This document shows, one piece after another, positions 37,280 to 46,311 of a stretch of 64,000 nucleotides of DNA. The notes beneath the pieces were generated by a model. It had not been told where the DNA came from. It saw only the letters and a list, made by a program, of their open reading frames with translations, and did no database searches. Both the position numbers and the translations under genes were made by a program. Source of the stretch: Mycolicibacterium phlei. GTDB taxonomy: Bacteria; Actinomycetota; Actinomycetes; Mycobacteriales; Mycobacteriaceae. How positions within the stretch are numbered: position 1 is the first letter of the stretch; every line of letters starts with the position of its first letter. Location of the stretch: assembly GCF_001583415.1 (NCBI RefSeq), contig NZ_CP014475.1, forward strand, positions 2,108,001-2,172,000, in the 5' to 3' direction.

Positions 37280-40200
37280 GTGATCTCCAAAGTGCTAGTC
37301 GCCAACCGCGGCGAGATCGCGGTTCGCGCGTTCCGCGCCGCCTATGAAATGGGTATCGGCACGGTTGCGGTCTACGCCTACGAGGATCGGAACTCGCTGC
37401 ACCGGCTCAAGGCCGACGAGTCCTACCAGATCGGCGAGATCGGCCATCCGGTGCGCGCGTACCTGTCGGTCGACGAGATCATCCGGGTGGCCAAGCACGC
37501 CGGCGCCGACGCGGTGTATCCCGGTTACGGGTTCCTGTCGGAGAACCCGGCGCTGGCCGCCGCGTGCGCGGAGGCCGGCATCACGTTCATCGGGCCCAGC
37601 GCGGCCGTTCTGGAGCTGACCGGCAACAAGGCGCGGGCGATCGCCGCGGCGCGCGCGGCGGGCCTGCCGGTGCTGAACTCCTCGGAGCCGTCGGCGTCGG
37701 TCGACGAGCTGCTCGCCGCCGCGCAGAACATGGAGTTCCCGTTGTTCGTCAAGGCCGTCTCCGGCGGCGGCGGGCGCGGGATGCGGCGGGTCAACGACAT
37801 CGCCGCGCTGCCCGAGGCGATCGAGGCCGCCGCGCGGGAGGCCGAGTCCGCGTTCGGCGACGCGACGCTGTATCTGGAGCAGGCGGTGCTCAACCCGCGC
37901 CATATCGAGGTGCAGATCCTGGCCGACACCCAGGGCAACGTCATGCACCTCTACGAACGGGACTGCAGCGTCCAGCGCCGGCACCAGAAGGTCATCGAGC
38001 TGGCGCCCGCGCCGAACCTGTCCGACGAACTGCGCCAACGGATCTGCGCCGACGCGGTGGCGTTCGCCCGCGAGATCGGCTACACGTTCGCAGGCACCGT
38101 GGAGTTCCTGCTCGACGAGCGCGGGCATTACGTGTTCATCGAGTGCAACCCGCGGATCCAGGTGGAGCACACCGTCACCGAGGAGATCACCGACGTCGAC
38201 CTGGTGGCCAGCCAGCTGCGCATCGCCGACGGCGAGACGCTGGATAGCCTGGGGTTGAGCCAGGAAACCCTCACGCCGCCACGCGGATTCGCGCTGCAGT
38301 GCCGGATCACCACCGAGGACCCGGCCAACGGGTTCCGCCCGGACACCGGGCGAATCACCGGGTACCGCTCGCCCGGCGGGGCCGGTATCCGGCTGGACGG
38401 CGGTACGCACCTGGGTGCCGAGATCAGCGCCCACTTCGACTCGATGCTGGTCAAGTTGACCTGCCGGGGACGGGATTTCAACACCGCGGTGGCCCGGGCG
38501 CGGCGCGCGCTGGCCGAGTTCCGCATCCGCGGCGTGTCGACGAACATCCCGTTCCTGCAGGCGGTGCTCAACGATCCGGACTTCCGGGCCGGGCGGATCA
38601 CCACCTCGTTCATCGACGAACGGCCCTACCTGCTGACCGCGCGGACCCCCGCCGACCGCGGTACCAAGATCCTGAACTACCTGGCCGACGTCACGGTCAA
38701 CCAGCCGCACGGCCCCCGGCCGTCGAAGGTGTACCCGCAGGACAAGCTGCCAGCCATCGACCTGGACGCGGCGCCGCCGCCGGGCAGCAGGCAGCGGCTC
38801 CTCGAGCTCGGGCCGGAGGGGTTCGCCCGCTGGCTGCGTGACTCGAGGGCGCTGGGCGTCACCGACACCACGTTCCGCGACGCCCATCAGTCGCTGCTGG
38901 CGACGCGGGTGCGCACGTCGGGTCTGCTGATGGTGGCGCCGTACGTGGCGCGGATGACCCCGCAGCTGCTGTCGGTGGAGTGCTGGGGTGGGGCGACCTA
39001 CGATGTGGCGCTTCGCTTCCTCAAGGAGGACCCGTGGGAGCGGCTGGCCGCGCTGCGGGAGGCGATGCCCAACATCTGCCTGCAGATGCTGCTGCGCGGG
39101 CGCAACACCGTCGGCTACACCCCGTACCCGGAGACGGTGACACACGCCTTCGTCCAGGAGGCCACCGCGACGGGCATCGACATCTACCGCATCTTCGACG
39201 CGCTCAACAACGTCGAGTCGATGCGCCCGGCGATCGACGCGGTGCGCGAAACCGGCACGGCCATAGCCGAAGTCGCGATGTCCTACACCGGGGACCTGTC
39301 CGATCCCGCCGAGGATCTCTACACGCTGGACTACTACCTGCGGCTGGCCGAGCAGATCGTGGCGGCCGGGGCGCACGTGCTGGCGATCAAGGACATGGCC
39401 GGGCTGCTGCGCCCCCAGGCCGCGCACACCCTGGTCAGCGCGCTGCGGTCGCGGTTCGACCTGCCGGTGCACGTGCACACCCACGACACCCCGGGCGGGC
39501 AGCTGGCCACCTACCTGGCCGCGTGGCAGGCCGGGGCCAGTGCGGTCGACGGTGCCTCGGCGCCGCTGGCGGGCACCACCAGCCAGCCCGCGCTGAGCTC
39601 GATCGTGGCCGCCACCGCGCACACCGAGTACGACACCGGGCTGTCGCTGCAGGCGGTCTGCGATCTGGAGCCGTACTGGGAGGCCCTGCGAAAGGTCTAC
39701 GCGCCCTTCGAATCCGGGCTGCCGGCCCCGACCGGCCGGGTCTATCACCACGAGATCCCGGGCGGCCAGCTGAGCAACCTGCGCCAGCAGGCGATCGCGC
39801 TGGGGCTGGGGGACCGGTTCGAGGAGATCGAGAGCGCCTACGCCGCCGCCGACCGGATCCTGGGCCGGCTGGTGAAGGTGACCCCGTCGAGCAAGGTGGT
39901 CGGCGACCTGGCGCTGGCGCTGGTCGGCGCGGGGGTGAGCGCCGAGGAGTTCGCCGCCGACCCGGCGCGCTACGACATCCCCGACTCGGTGATCGGGTTC
40001 CTGCGCGGCGAGCTCGGCGACCCGCCCGGCGGTTGGCCGGAACCGTTGCGCAGCAAGGCCCTTGCCGGCCGTCCGCCCGCCAAACCGCAGGTGGAGCTCA
40101 CCGCGGAGGACGAGGCGGTGCTCGCCCAGCCCGGACCGAAACGCCAGGCCGCGCTGAACCGGCTGCTGTTCCCCGGGCCGACAAGGGAATTGGAGGCCCA

Positions 40201-40666
40201 CCGCGAGCAGTACGGCGACACCTCCGGGCTGTCGGCCAACCAGTTCTTCTACGGGCTGCGCCCCGGTGAGGAACACCGCGTCCAGCTCGAACGCGGTGTC
40301 GAGCTGCTGATCGGGCTGGAGGCGATCTCCGAACCCGACGAACGCGGCATGCGCACGGTGATGTGCATCCTCAACGGCCAGCTGCGTCCGGTACTGGTGC
40401 GGGACCGCAGCATCGCCAGCGAGATCCCGGCCGCCGAGAAGGCCGACCGGTCCAACCCCGACCACATCGCCGCACCGTTCGCCGGTGTCGTCACCGTCAA
40501 CGTCGAACCCGGCGACGAGGTGTCGGCCGGCCAGACCATCGCCACCATCGAGGCGATGAAGATGGAGGCCGCGATCACCGCGCCGAAGGCGGGCACGGTC
40601 GCGCGGGTGGCGGTCTCGGCGACGGCCCAGGTCGAGGGCGGTGACCTGCTGGTGGTGGTCAGCTGA
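37280..40666 (+). CDS. pyc: Pyruvate carboxylase
   Basis: This 1128-residue biotin enzyme makes oxaloacetate from pyruvate, bicarbonate and ATP. Order of domains: biotin carboxylase (residues 1 to about 450, with [14 protein letters not shown] and the HIEVQIL loop), carboxyltransferase (from about 530, with [16 protein letters not shown]) and a C-terminal biotin carrier with the biotinyl lysine K1094 in EAMKME. The length is normal. The GTG at 37280 sits 5 nt from the -10 box. The stop overlaps the proposed CTG start of rsmD. Confidence 0.97.
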   Translation: MISKVLVANRGEIAVRAFRAAYEMGIGTVAVYAYEDRNSLHRLKADESYQIGEIGHPVRAYLSVDEIIRVAKHAGADAVYPGYGFLSENPALAAACAEAGITFIGPSAAVLELTGNKARAIAAARAAGLPVLNSSEPSASVDELLAAAQNMEFPLFVKAVSGGGGRGMRRVNDIAALPEAIEAAAREAESAFGDATLYLEQAVLNPRHIEVQILADTQGNVMHLYERDCSVQRRHQKVIELAPAPNLSDELRQRICADAVAFAREIGYTFAGTVEFLLDERGHYVFIECNPRIQVEHTVTEEITDVDLVASQLRIADGETLDSLGLSQETLTPPRGFALQCRITTEDPANGFRPDTGRITGYRSPGGAGIRLDGGTHLGAEISAHFDSMLVKLTCRGRDFNTAVARARRALAEFRIRGVSTNIPFLQAVLNDPDFRAGRITTSFIDERPYLLTARTPADRGTKILNYLADVTVNQPHGPRPSKVYPQDKLPAIDLDAAPPPGSRQRLLELGPEGFARWLRDSRALGVTDTTFRDAHQSLLATRVRTSGLLMVAPYVARMTPQLLSVECWGGATYDVALRFLKEDPWERLAALREAMPNICLQMLLRGRNTVGYTPYPETVTHAFVQEATATGIDIYRIFDALNNVESMRPAIDAVRETGTAIAEVAMSYTGDLSDPAEDLYTLDYYLRLAEQIVAAGAHVLAIKDMAGLLRPQAAHTLVSALRSRFDLPVHVHTHDTPGGQLATYLAAWQAGASAVDGASAPLAGTTSQPALSSIVAATAHTEYDTGLSLQAVCDLEPYWEALRKVYAPFESGLPAPTGRVYHHEIPGGQLSNLRQQAIALGLGDRFEEIESAYAAADRILGRLVKVTPSSKVVGDLALALVGAGVSAEEFAADPARYDIPDSVIGFLRGELGDPPGGWPEPLRSKALAGRPPAKPQVELTAEDEAVLAQPGPKRQAALNRLLFPGPTRELEAHREQYGDTSGLSANQFFYGLRPGEEHRVQLERGVELLIGLEAISEPDERGMRTVMCILNGQLRPVLVRDRSIASEIPAAEKADRSNPDHIAAPFAGVVTVNVEPGDEVSAGQTIATIEAMKMEAAITAPKAGTVARVAVSATAQVEGGDLLVVVS

Positions 40667-41244
40667 CTCGCATCATCGCCGGCACGCTGCGCGGTCGCCG
40701 AATCACCGTGCCGCAGAGCAGGTCCGGGCGCGGCACCCGACCCACCACCGACCGCGTCCGTGAGGCGTTGTTCAACGTGTTGAGCGCCCGGGTCGAGCTC
40801 GACGACGCCGCGGTGCTCGACCTGTACGCGGGCTCCGGGGCGCTCGGGCTGGAGGCGCTGTCCCGCGGGGCGGCCTCGGCGCTGTTCGTCGAATCCGACG
40901 GACGCGCAGCCGCCGTCATCGCCGACAACATCGCCGCCCTCGGCGTCAGCGGCGCGACCGTGCGGCGCGGCACCGTCACCGCCGTCGTCGCCGGCCACGC
41001 GCCGAGGCCCGTCGACCTGGTGCTCGCCGACCCGCCGTATGAGGTCGGCGCCGCCGACCTGGCGGCGGTGTTCGCCGCGCTGGCCGACAACGGCTGGGTC
41101 GACGACGGCACCGTCGCGGTGGTGGAGCGCTCGGCGCACGGGCCGGAACTGGACTGGCCCAACGGTTGGCACCCGTGGTCGTCGCGCACCTACGGCGACA
41201 CCCGGCTGGAGTTCGCCGAATACGGTGATGCGCAGGACAGCTGA
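40663..41244 (+). CDS. rsmD: 16S rRNA (guanine-966-N2)-methyltransferase RsmD, probable CTG start
   Basis: This enzyme methylates G966 of 16S rRNA during 30S assembly. The domain shows [16 protein letters not shown] motif [16 protein letters not shown] and the catalytic ADPPY. The family N-terminus [13 protein letters not shown] is encoded only if translation starts at CTG 40663, inside the pyc stop (CTGA). An in-frame stop lies at 40642 and the first ATG/GTG-type codon is GTG 40708, which would remove this conserved strand. With the CTG start the protein is 193 residues, otherwise 178. Confidence 0.85.
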   Translation: MTRIIAGTLRGRRITVPQSRSGRGTRPTTDRVREALFNVLSARVELDDAAVLDLYAGSGALGLEALSRGAASALFVESDGRAAAVIADNIAALGVSGATVRRGTVTAVVAGHAPRPVDLVLADPPYEVGAADLAAVFAALADNGWVDDGTVAVVERSAHGPELDWPNGWHPWSSRTYGDTRLEFAEYGDAQDS

Positions 41245-41254
41245 GCCGTCCTGC

Positions 41255-41260
41255 TAGCGT
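41255..41260 (+). promoter_or_regulatory. Candidate -10 box (TAGCGT) of coaD
   Basis: TAGCGT ends 8 nt before the coaD ATG, consistent with a leaderless message. Confidence 0.4.
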
Positions 41261-41268
41261 CTTCGCTC

Positions 41269-41748
41269 ATGAGCGGCGCGGTATGCCCAGGATCGTTCGA
41301 CCCGGTCACCCTCGGCCACATCGATGTTTTCGAGCGCGCGGCAGCGCAGTTCGACGAGGTGGTGGTCGCCGTCCTGATCAACCCCAACAAGAAGGGGATG
41401 TTCGATCTCGACGAGCGGCTCGCGATGATCGAGGAGTCCACCACGCACCTGCCGAATCTGCGGGCGGAGTCAGGGCAGGGGCTGGTGGTCGACTTCGTCC
41501 GCGAGCGCGGCCTGACCGCGATCGTCAAGGGGCTGCGCACCGGCACCGACTTCGAGTACGAGCTGCAGATGGCGCAGATGAACAAGCACATCGCCGGGGT
41601 GGACACGTTCTTCGTCGCGACCGACCCGCGGTACTCGTTCGTGTCGTCGTCGCTGGCCAAGGAGGTCGCCAGCCTCGGCGGAGACGTCTCGGAGCTGCTG
41701 CCGGCGCCGGTGTACGCGCGCGTCCAGCAGAAGCTCGGCAGGGGCTGA
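41269..41748 (+). CDS. coaD: Phosphopantetheine adenylyltransferase
   Basis: This 159-residue nucleotidyltransferase performs the penultimate step of coenzyme A synthesis. The T/HxGH motif is T14-L-G-H17 in [13 protein letters not shown]. The C-terminal [13 protein letters not shown] matches the ISSS-type nucleotide-binding motif of the family. It follows rsmD, the usual arrangement. In M. tuberculosis the phenolic-glycolipid/PDIM locus lies between coaD and sepIVA; here only a hemerythrin gene does. Confidence 0.96.
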   Translation: MSGAVCPGSFDPVTLGHIDVFERAAAQFDEVVVAVLINPNKKGMFDLDERLAMIEESTTHLPNLRAESGQGLVVDFVRERGLTAIVKGLRTGTDFEYELQMAQMNKHIAGVDTFFVATDPRYSFVSSSLAKEVASLGGDVSELLPAPVYARVQQKLGRG

Positions 41749-41824
41749 GGGGTTCACGGCGGGGTTAGCCGGGGCCGCCCCGGGTACTCGGCCCTGCACA
41801 GCCCGATGTGCAGGAGGATTTTCC

Positions 41825-42391
41825 ATGGCCGAGACATTCGTCCAGAACACCGACGACGTGGTGCGGTTTCTCACCGATCAGCACAATCTGATCAAGGACC
41901 TGTTCGACGAGGTGCTCGGTGCGTCCGGGACCGAGGCCCGCGAGGAGGCGTTCGCCGATCTGCGCCAGCTGCTCGCCGTGCACGAGACCGCCGAGGAGAT
42001 GGTGCTGCACCCGCGTGCGCGCGCCACCCTTGACGGCGGCGACGAGATCGTCGACGCCCGGCTCGAGGAGGAGCACCAGGCCAAGCAGGTGCTCTCGCAG
42101 CTGGAGAAGATGGACGTCGGCTCCGCGGAGTTCATCGACGCGCTCACCGAGTTCCGCGACCTGGTGCTCGAGCACGCCGCCCACGAGGAGGCCGAGGAGT
42201 TCGGCGCGCTGCAGCAGGAACTCAGCGCCGCCGACCTCAAGCGGATGGTCGGTGCGGTGCAGGCCGCCGAGGCGATCGCCCCGACGCACCCGCATGCCGG
42301 GGTGGAGTCGGCCAAGGCGAACTTCGCGCTCGGGCCGTTCGCCTCGATGCTCGACCGCGCCCGTGATCTGATAGGCGCCGCCTTCAAGTAG
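41825..42391 (+). CDS. Hemerythrin HHE-domain protein
   Basis: A 188-residue all-helical protein whose first 130 residues form a hemerythrin bundle. Iron-ligand candidates are DQHNLIKDLF, HETAEEMVLHPRA, EEEHQAKQ and EHAAHEEAEEF, giving at least five conserved histidines plus acidic ligands. Such proteins bind O2 or sense peroxide and NO in mycobacteria; M. smegmatis has one at this same position. AGGAGG precedes the ATG. The 3' end, including the stop codon, belongs to a tandem repeat (42383-42429). Confidence 0.88.
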   Translation: MAETFVQNTDDVVRFLTDQHNLIKDLFDEVLGASGTEAREEAFADLRQLLAVHETAEEMVLHPRARATLDGGDEIVDARLEEEHQAKQVLSQLEKMDVGSAEFIDALTEFRDLVLEHAAHEEAEEFGALQQELSAADLKRMVGAVQAAEAIAPTHPHAGVESAKANFALGPFASMLDRARDLIGAAFK

Positions 42392-42429
42392 CCGCGCGTT
42401 CACGTAGCCGGTGTTGAAGTAGCCGGTGG
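42383..42429. repeat. Three imperfect tandem copies of a 15-16 bp unit over the hemerythrin stop codon
   Basis: ttcaagtagccgcgcg (42383-42398), ttcacgtagccggtg (42399-42413) and ttgaagtagccggtgg (42414-42429). The first copy encodes the last Phe-Lys and TAG of the gene, so the repeat seems to have grown by duplication of its end. The gap to 42526 also has a short acacgagt direct repeat and should contain the sepIVA promoter. Confidence 0.75.
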
Positions 42430-42526
42430 CAAACATTCGGTGCGACACACCGAAGCGGAAAACACGAGTCACACGAGTAACACCAGGCACACTGGTAACC
42501 GACCACTACGCCTGGAGGGTGTTGCC

Positions 42527-43279
42527 GTGTACCGAGTCTTTGAGGCGCTCGACGAACTGAGCGCGATTGTTGAAGAAGCCCGTGGTGTGCCGATGACGGC
42601 GGGCTGTGTCGTGCCCCGCGGCGACGTTCTCGAACTGATCGACGACATCAAGGACGCCATCCCGGGTGAGCTCGACGACGCCCAGGACGTCCTCGACGCC
42701 CGCGACACCATGCTGCGCGAGGCCAAGGAGCACGCGGACTCGATGGTGTCGACCGCGTCGGCCGAGGCCGATTCGATGATCAACCACGCCCGCGCCGAGG
42801 CCGACCGCCTGCTGGCCGACGCGAAGGCTCAGGCCGACCGCATGGTCGCCGAGGCCCGCGCGCACAGCGAGCAGATGGTTACCCAGGCCCGCGAGGAGGC
42901 CGAGCGGCTGGCCGCCACCGCGCGCCGCGAGTACGAGGCCAGCACCGGGCGGGCCAAGACCGAGGCCGACCGGCTCATCGAGAGCGGCAACCTGGCCTAC
43001 GAGAAGGCCGTTCAGGAAGGCATCAAGGAGCAGCAGCGGCTGGTCTCGCAGACCGAGATCGTGCAGACCGCGACCGCCGAGGCGACCCGCCTGATCGACG
43101 CGGCGCACGCCGAGGCCGACCGGCTGCGCGGGGAGTGCGACATCTACGTCGACAGCAAGCTCGCCGAGTTCGAGGAGTTCCTCAACGGCACGCTGCGCTC
43201 GGTCGGCCGGGGTCGTCACCAGCTGCGCACCGCCGCGGGCACCCACGACTACGCCGCCCGCGACTACGCGACTCGCTGA
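42527..43279 (+). CDS. sepIVA: Septation protein SepIVA (DivIVA-like coiled coil)
   Basis: A 250-residue, mostly coiled-coil protein. The N-terminal region (about 1-60) resembles DivIVA-family domains (MYRVFEALDELSAIVEEAR); residues 60-220 are heptad-like Ala/Glu/Arg repeats (EADRLLADAKAQADRMVAEA). The M. smegmatis homologue is essential for septation and cell-wall regulation. The GTG at 42527 is 7 nt after GGAGGG; the longer upstream frame is repetitive non-coding sequence. Confidence 0.88.
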   Translation: MYRVFEALDELSAIVEEARGVPMTAGCVVPRGDVLELIDDIKDAIPGELDDAQDVLDARDTMLREAKEHADSMVSTASAEADSMINHARAEADRLLADAKAQADRMVAEARAHSEQMVTQAREEAERLAATARREYEASTGRAKTEADRLIESGNLAYEKAVQEGIKEQQRLVSQTEIVQTATAEATRLIDAAHAEADRLRGECDIYVDSKLAEFEEFLNGTLRSVGRGRHQLRTAAGTHDYAARDYATR

Positions 43280-43297
43280 GCAGTCGGGCCGTCGCCG

Positions 43298-43303
43298 TAA
43301 AAT
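43298..43303 (+). promoter_or_regulatory. Candidate -10 box (TAAAAT) of the DUF177 gene
   Basis: TAAAAT, close to the SigA consensus, ends 7 nt before the ATG at 43311. Probably the leaderless promoter of the DUF177-rnc-mutM unit. Confidence 0.6.
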
Positions 43304-43310
43304 CGACACC

Positions 43311-43898
43311 ATGGCGACGCATGCCCACGCGGGGGCTCACCGCGCGTCTCAATCGCCCCTCGTGATCGACATCGCCCGGCTCGGCAGACGACCCGGGTCG
43401 ATGATCGCTGTCCACGAGACGGTGTCGAGCCCCTTGCGGATCGGCCTGGACCTGATCGCGATCGCCGAGGGCGCGCCGCTGGAGCTGGACCTGCGGCTCG
43501 AGTCGGTGTCGGAGGGGGTGCTGGTCACCGGTCGAGTGTCGGCGCCGACGGCGGGGGACTGCGCGCGGTGTCTGACGCCGATCACCGGTGACGTCGAGAT
43601 CGGGCTCACCGAGCTGTTCGCCTACCCGGACAGCACCACCGACGAGACCACCGAGGCCGACGAGGTGGGCCGGGTCGGCGCCAGCGGCCGGCCCGACACC
43701 GTGGACCTCGAGCAGCCGATCATCGACGCGGTCGGGCTGGCGCTGCCGTTCGTCCCGCTGTGCAACCCGGACTGCGAGGGCCTGTGCCCGGAGTGCGGGG
43801 TGGCACTCGCCGAGGCCGAGCCCGGCCACCACCACGAGAAGGTCGACCCGCGGTGGGCCAAGCTGGCCAACATGTTCGATGAGGGCAGCAGTGAGTGA
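43311..43898 (+). CDS. DUF177/YceD-family protein
   Basis: A 195-residue member of the YceD/DUF177 family, which in other bacteria affects 23S rRNA maturation and is linked to ribosomal protein L32. It has a CARC pair at about 84-87 and a C-terminal cluster [13 protein letters not shown] that could bind zinc. Unlike in many bacteria, rpmF is not adjacent; rnc follows, as in other mycobacteria. The end overlaps the rnc start by 8 nt. Confidence 0.85.
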   Translation: MATHAHAGAHRASQSPLVIDIARLGRRPGSMIAVHETVSSPLRIGLDLIAIAEGAPLELDLRLESVSEGVLVTGRVSAPTAGDCARCLTPITGDVEIGLTELFAYPDSTTDETTEADEVGRVGASGRPDTVDLEQPIIDAVGLALPFVPLCNPDCEGLCPECGVALAEAEPGHHHEKVDPRWAKLANMFDEGSSE

Positions 43899-44589
43899 CC
43901 GGGCCGCGCTGCTGGCGGCGCTGGGAGTCGAACTGTCCGAAGAACTGCTCACCATCGCGCTCACCCACCGCAGCTATTCGTACGAGAACGGTGGCCTGCC
44001 CACCAATGAGCGGCTGGAGTTCCTCGGCGACGCCGTGCTCGGGCTGACCATCACCGAGGAGCTCTACCACCGTCATCCCGAGCGCTCCGAGGGCGATCTG
44101 GCCAAGCTGCGCGCCAGCATCGTCAACACCCAGGCGCTGGCCGACGTCGGGCGCAAGCTCTCCGATGTCGGGCTGGGCGCGCACCTGCTGCTCGGCAAGG
44201 GCGAGGAGAACTCCGGCGGCGCCGACAAGGCCAGCATTCTGGCCGACGGTGTCGAATCCCTGCTCGGCGCAATCTATCTCGAGCACGGTATCGAGGTGGC
44301 CCGGGAGGTGATCCTGCGGCTGTTCGCCGAGCTGCTCGACACCGCGCCGACGCTGGGCGCCGGGCTGGACTGGAAGAGCAGCCTGCAGGAGCTGACCGCC
44401 GCGCGCGGACTGGGCGCGCCGGCCTACGTCGTGACCTCGACCGGCCCGGATCACGACAAGGAGTTCACCGCGACGGTCGTCGTCGCCGACACCGAGTACG
44501 GCAAGGGCGTGGGGCGCACCAAGAAGGAGGCCGAGCTCAAGGCGGCCGCGGCGGCGTGGAACGCGCTGACCGCCGAGGTTGATGCCTGA
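43891..44589 (+). CDS. rnc: Ribonuclease III
   Basis: A 232-residue double-strand-specific RNase that processes rRNA precursors and other structured RNAs. The catalytic signature is [14 protein letters not shown]; the second acidic site is in [20 protein letters not shown] double-stranded RNA-binding domain fills the C-terminus (from about 155, [18 protein letters not shown]). The GTG at 43891 fits the family N-terminus; an ATG four codons upstream is an alternative. Both ends overlap neighbours, indicating coupling with mutM. Confidence 0.95.
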   Translation: MSDRAALLAALGVELSEELLTIALTHRSYSYENGGLPTNERLEFLGDAVLGLTITEELYHRHPERSEGDLAKLRASIVNTQALADVGRKLSDVGLGAHLLLGKGEENSGGADKASILADGVESLLGAIYLEHGIEVAREVILRLFAELLDTAPTLGAGLDWKSSLQELTAARGLGAPAYVVTSTGPDHDKEFTATVVVADTEYGKGVGRTKKEAELKAAAAAWNALTAEVDA

Positions 44590-45436
44590 GCTACCCGAGG
44601 TCGAGGTCGTCCGCCGCGGGTTGGCCGCCCATGTCGTCGACAAGACCATCACCGCGGTGCGGGTGCACCATCCGCGTGCGGTGCGCAGGCACGAGGCCGG
44701 ACCGGCCGACCTGACCGCCCGGCTGCTGGGGTCGCGCATCGTCGGCACCGGGCGGCGCGGCAAGTACCTGTGGCTGACGCTGGACGACGGCTCGGCGCTG
44801 GTGGTGCACCTGGGGATGAGCGGTCAGATGCTGATCGGTGAGGTGCCCAATGCCAACCATCTGCGCATCGCGACCCTGCTCGACGACGGCACCCGGCTGA
44901 ACTTCGTCGACCAGCGCACGTTCGGCGGCTGGATGCTGACCGACATGGTCAGCGTCGACGGCAGCGAGGTGCCGCTGCCCGTGGCGCATCTGGCCCGGGA
45001 CCCGCTCGACCCGCGGTTCGACCGCGATGCTGTGGTGAAGGTGTTGCGCGGCAAGCATTCTGAGATCAAGCGCCAGCTGCTCGACCAGACCGTGGTGTCG
45101 GGGATCGGCAACATCTACGCCGATGAGGCGCTGTGGCGCGCCAAGATCAACGGGGCCCGGGTGGCGTCGTCGCTGAGCCGGCCGAAGCTGGCCGCGCTGC
45201 TCGACCACGCCGCCGACGTGATGCGTGACGCGCTGGCCCAGGGCGGGACGTCGTTTGACTCGTTGTATGTCAACGTCAACGGCGAGTCGGGCTACTTCGA
45301 CCGGTCGCTGGATGCCTACGGCCGCGAGGGTGAGCCGTGCCGGCGGTGCGGGGCGGTGATGCGGCGGGAGAAGTTCATGAACCGCTCGTCGTTCTACTGT
45401 CCGCGCTGCCAACCCCGCCCGAGGTTGACCCGATGA
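44582..45436 (+). CDS. mutM: Formamidopyrimidine-DNA glycosylase (Fpg)
   Basis: A 284-residue enzyme that excises 8-oxoguanine and other oxidised purines. The N-terminal PELPEV gives the catalytic Pro2 and Glu3, so the ATG at 44582 must be the start, not the TTG one codon earlier. The C-terminal zinc finger has four cysteines (CRRCGAVM... YCPRC). It overlaps rnc by 8 nt. With mutT1 and ung it makes a third base-damage defence gene in this window. Confidence 0.96.
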   Translation: MPELPEVEVVRRGLAAHVVDKTITAVRVHHPRAVRRHEAGPADLTARLLGSRIVGTGRRGKYLWLTLDDGSALVVHLGMSGQMLIGEVPNANHLRIATLLDDGTRLNFVDQRTFGGWMLTDMVSVDGSEVPLPVAHLARDPLDPRFDRDAVVKVLRGKHSEIKRQLLDQTVVSGIGNIYADEALWRAKINGARVASSLSRPKLAALLDHAADVMRDALAQGGTSFDSLYVNVNGESGYFDRSLDAYGREGEPCRRCGAVMRREKFMNRSSFYCPRCQPRPRLTR

Positions 45437-45451
45437 CCTTTTCTTTTTTGT

Positions 45452-45581
45452 GCGCGAGCGTGCGTGTCTGTCGACGACACGCCGGGAATTTTCAGCCTTT
45501 CGCGCACGCTCGCACAGTGGCGAGCGTGCGCAAACCGTCGAGAATCAGCGGCGTGTCGTGTGCTGACACGCACGCTCGCGG
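45452..45581. repeat. Inverted pair of a 62-bp palindromic repeat element
   Basis: Copy A is 45452-45513 and copy B is 45520-45581, 6 bp apart and in opposite orientation. In the B orientation the element starts GCGAGCGTGCGC, has CGGCGTGTCGT in the middle, then GACAC and ends GCACGCTCGCG. The outer 10 bp (GCGAGCGTGC/GCACGCTCGC) are a perfect inverted repeat, so each copy can fold alone and the pair can form a larger cruciform. It lies between mutM and the broken osmC gene. A third copy is at 58734, split by IS110. Confidence 0.85.
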
Positions 45582-45601
45582 ATGAGGGATGAAGGGATGT
45601 C

Positions 45602-46017
45602 ATGACCGAACTGTGGGTTGAGCGCACGGGTGCGCGGCGGTACACCGGGCGCAGCTCGCGCGGTGCGGAGGTACTGATCGGCAGCGAGGACGTCGAGGGC
45701 GTCTTCACCCCCGGCGAGCTGTTGAAGATCGCGCTGGCCGCCTGCAGCGGGATGGCCAGCGACATCCCCCTGCAGCGCCGGCTGGGGAGGACTACCAGGT
45801 GACCGTCCGGGTGTCGGGGGCCGCCGACCGCGAGCGCGAGGTCTACCCGCGGCTGGAGGAGCGCATGGAACTTGACCTGTCGGGGTTGTCCGACGAGGAG
45901 CGTGCGCGGGTCCTCACGGTCATCGAGCGCGCGATCGACCAGGTCTGCACGGTCGGCCGCACCCTCAAGAACGGGACTGAAGTGACGTTTGAGGTGCATG
46001 ATGCAGGAGTTAGCTGA
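45602..46017 (+). pseudogene. OsmC-family peroxiredoxin-like gene with a frameshift (Rv2923c-like)
   Basis: Two frames together give one OsmC protein: 45602-45802 (MTELWVERTGARRYTGRSSR through LAACSGMASDIPLQRRLG) and the part read through 45799-46017 (VTVRVSGAADRE to the end, with the second cysteine in QVCTVGRTL). The switch lies at about 45784-45790, where ctggggagg stands for an expected ctgggcgagg-like sequence: one base is missing. OsmC proteins reduce organic hydroperoxides. Either the gene is broken or the base is an assembly error in a G-rich run. Confidence 0.85.
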
Positions 46018-46285
46018 GGTACGCCTCACGGCCTGGGTGCACGGGCACGTGCAGGGCGTCGGCTTCCGCTGGTGGACCCGCTCGCGGGCACTGGAACTCG
46101 GGCTGACCGGCTACGCCGCAAACAAGCCCGACGGGCGGGTCGAAGTGGTTGCCCAGGGTTCCCGCGACGCCTGCCAGCGCCTGCTTGACCTGCTGCAAAG
46201 CGGTCAGACGCCCGGGCGGGTCGACAAAGTTGTCGCCGACTTCACACAACCGCGCGACTCGCTAGAAGGCTTCACCGAGCGATAG
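45998..46285 (+). CDS. acyP: Acylphosphatase
   Basis: A 95-residue acylphosphatase that hydrolyses carboxyl-phosphate bonds. The catalytic arginine is in VQGVGFRWW and the asparagine in [11 protein letters not shown]. ATGs at 45998 and 46001 are equally possible starts; both lie within the 3' end of osmC, so translation was probably coupled to the intact osmC frame. smc follows 26 nt downstream, a conserved mycobacterial neighbour. Confidence 0.92.
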   Translation: MMQELAEVRLTAWVHGHVQGVGFRWWTRSRALELGLTGYAANKPDGRVEVVAQGSRDACQRLLDLLQSGQTPGRVDKVVADFTQPRDSLEGFTER

Positions 46286-46297
46286 CCGTTCCGGCGG

Positions 46298-46303
46298 TAG
46301 TGT
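46298..46303 (+). promoter_or_regulatory. Candidate -10 box (TAGTGT) of smc
   Basis: TAGTGT ends 8 nt before GTG 46312. This box overlaps the upstream alternative GTG (46300), which argues for 46312 as the start. Confidence 0.5.
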
Positions 46304-46311
46304 CACACGTC

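Noticed and set aside
37295..40465. A 1056-codon open frame antisense to pyc
   Set aside because: In this GC-rich DNA the antisense frames of long genes stay open because of codon bias. The translation is low in hydrophobic order, rich in Arg, Gly and His and matches no family, while the sense frame is a full pyruvate carboxylase.
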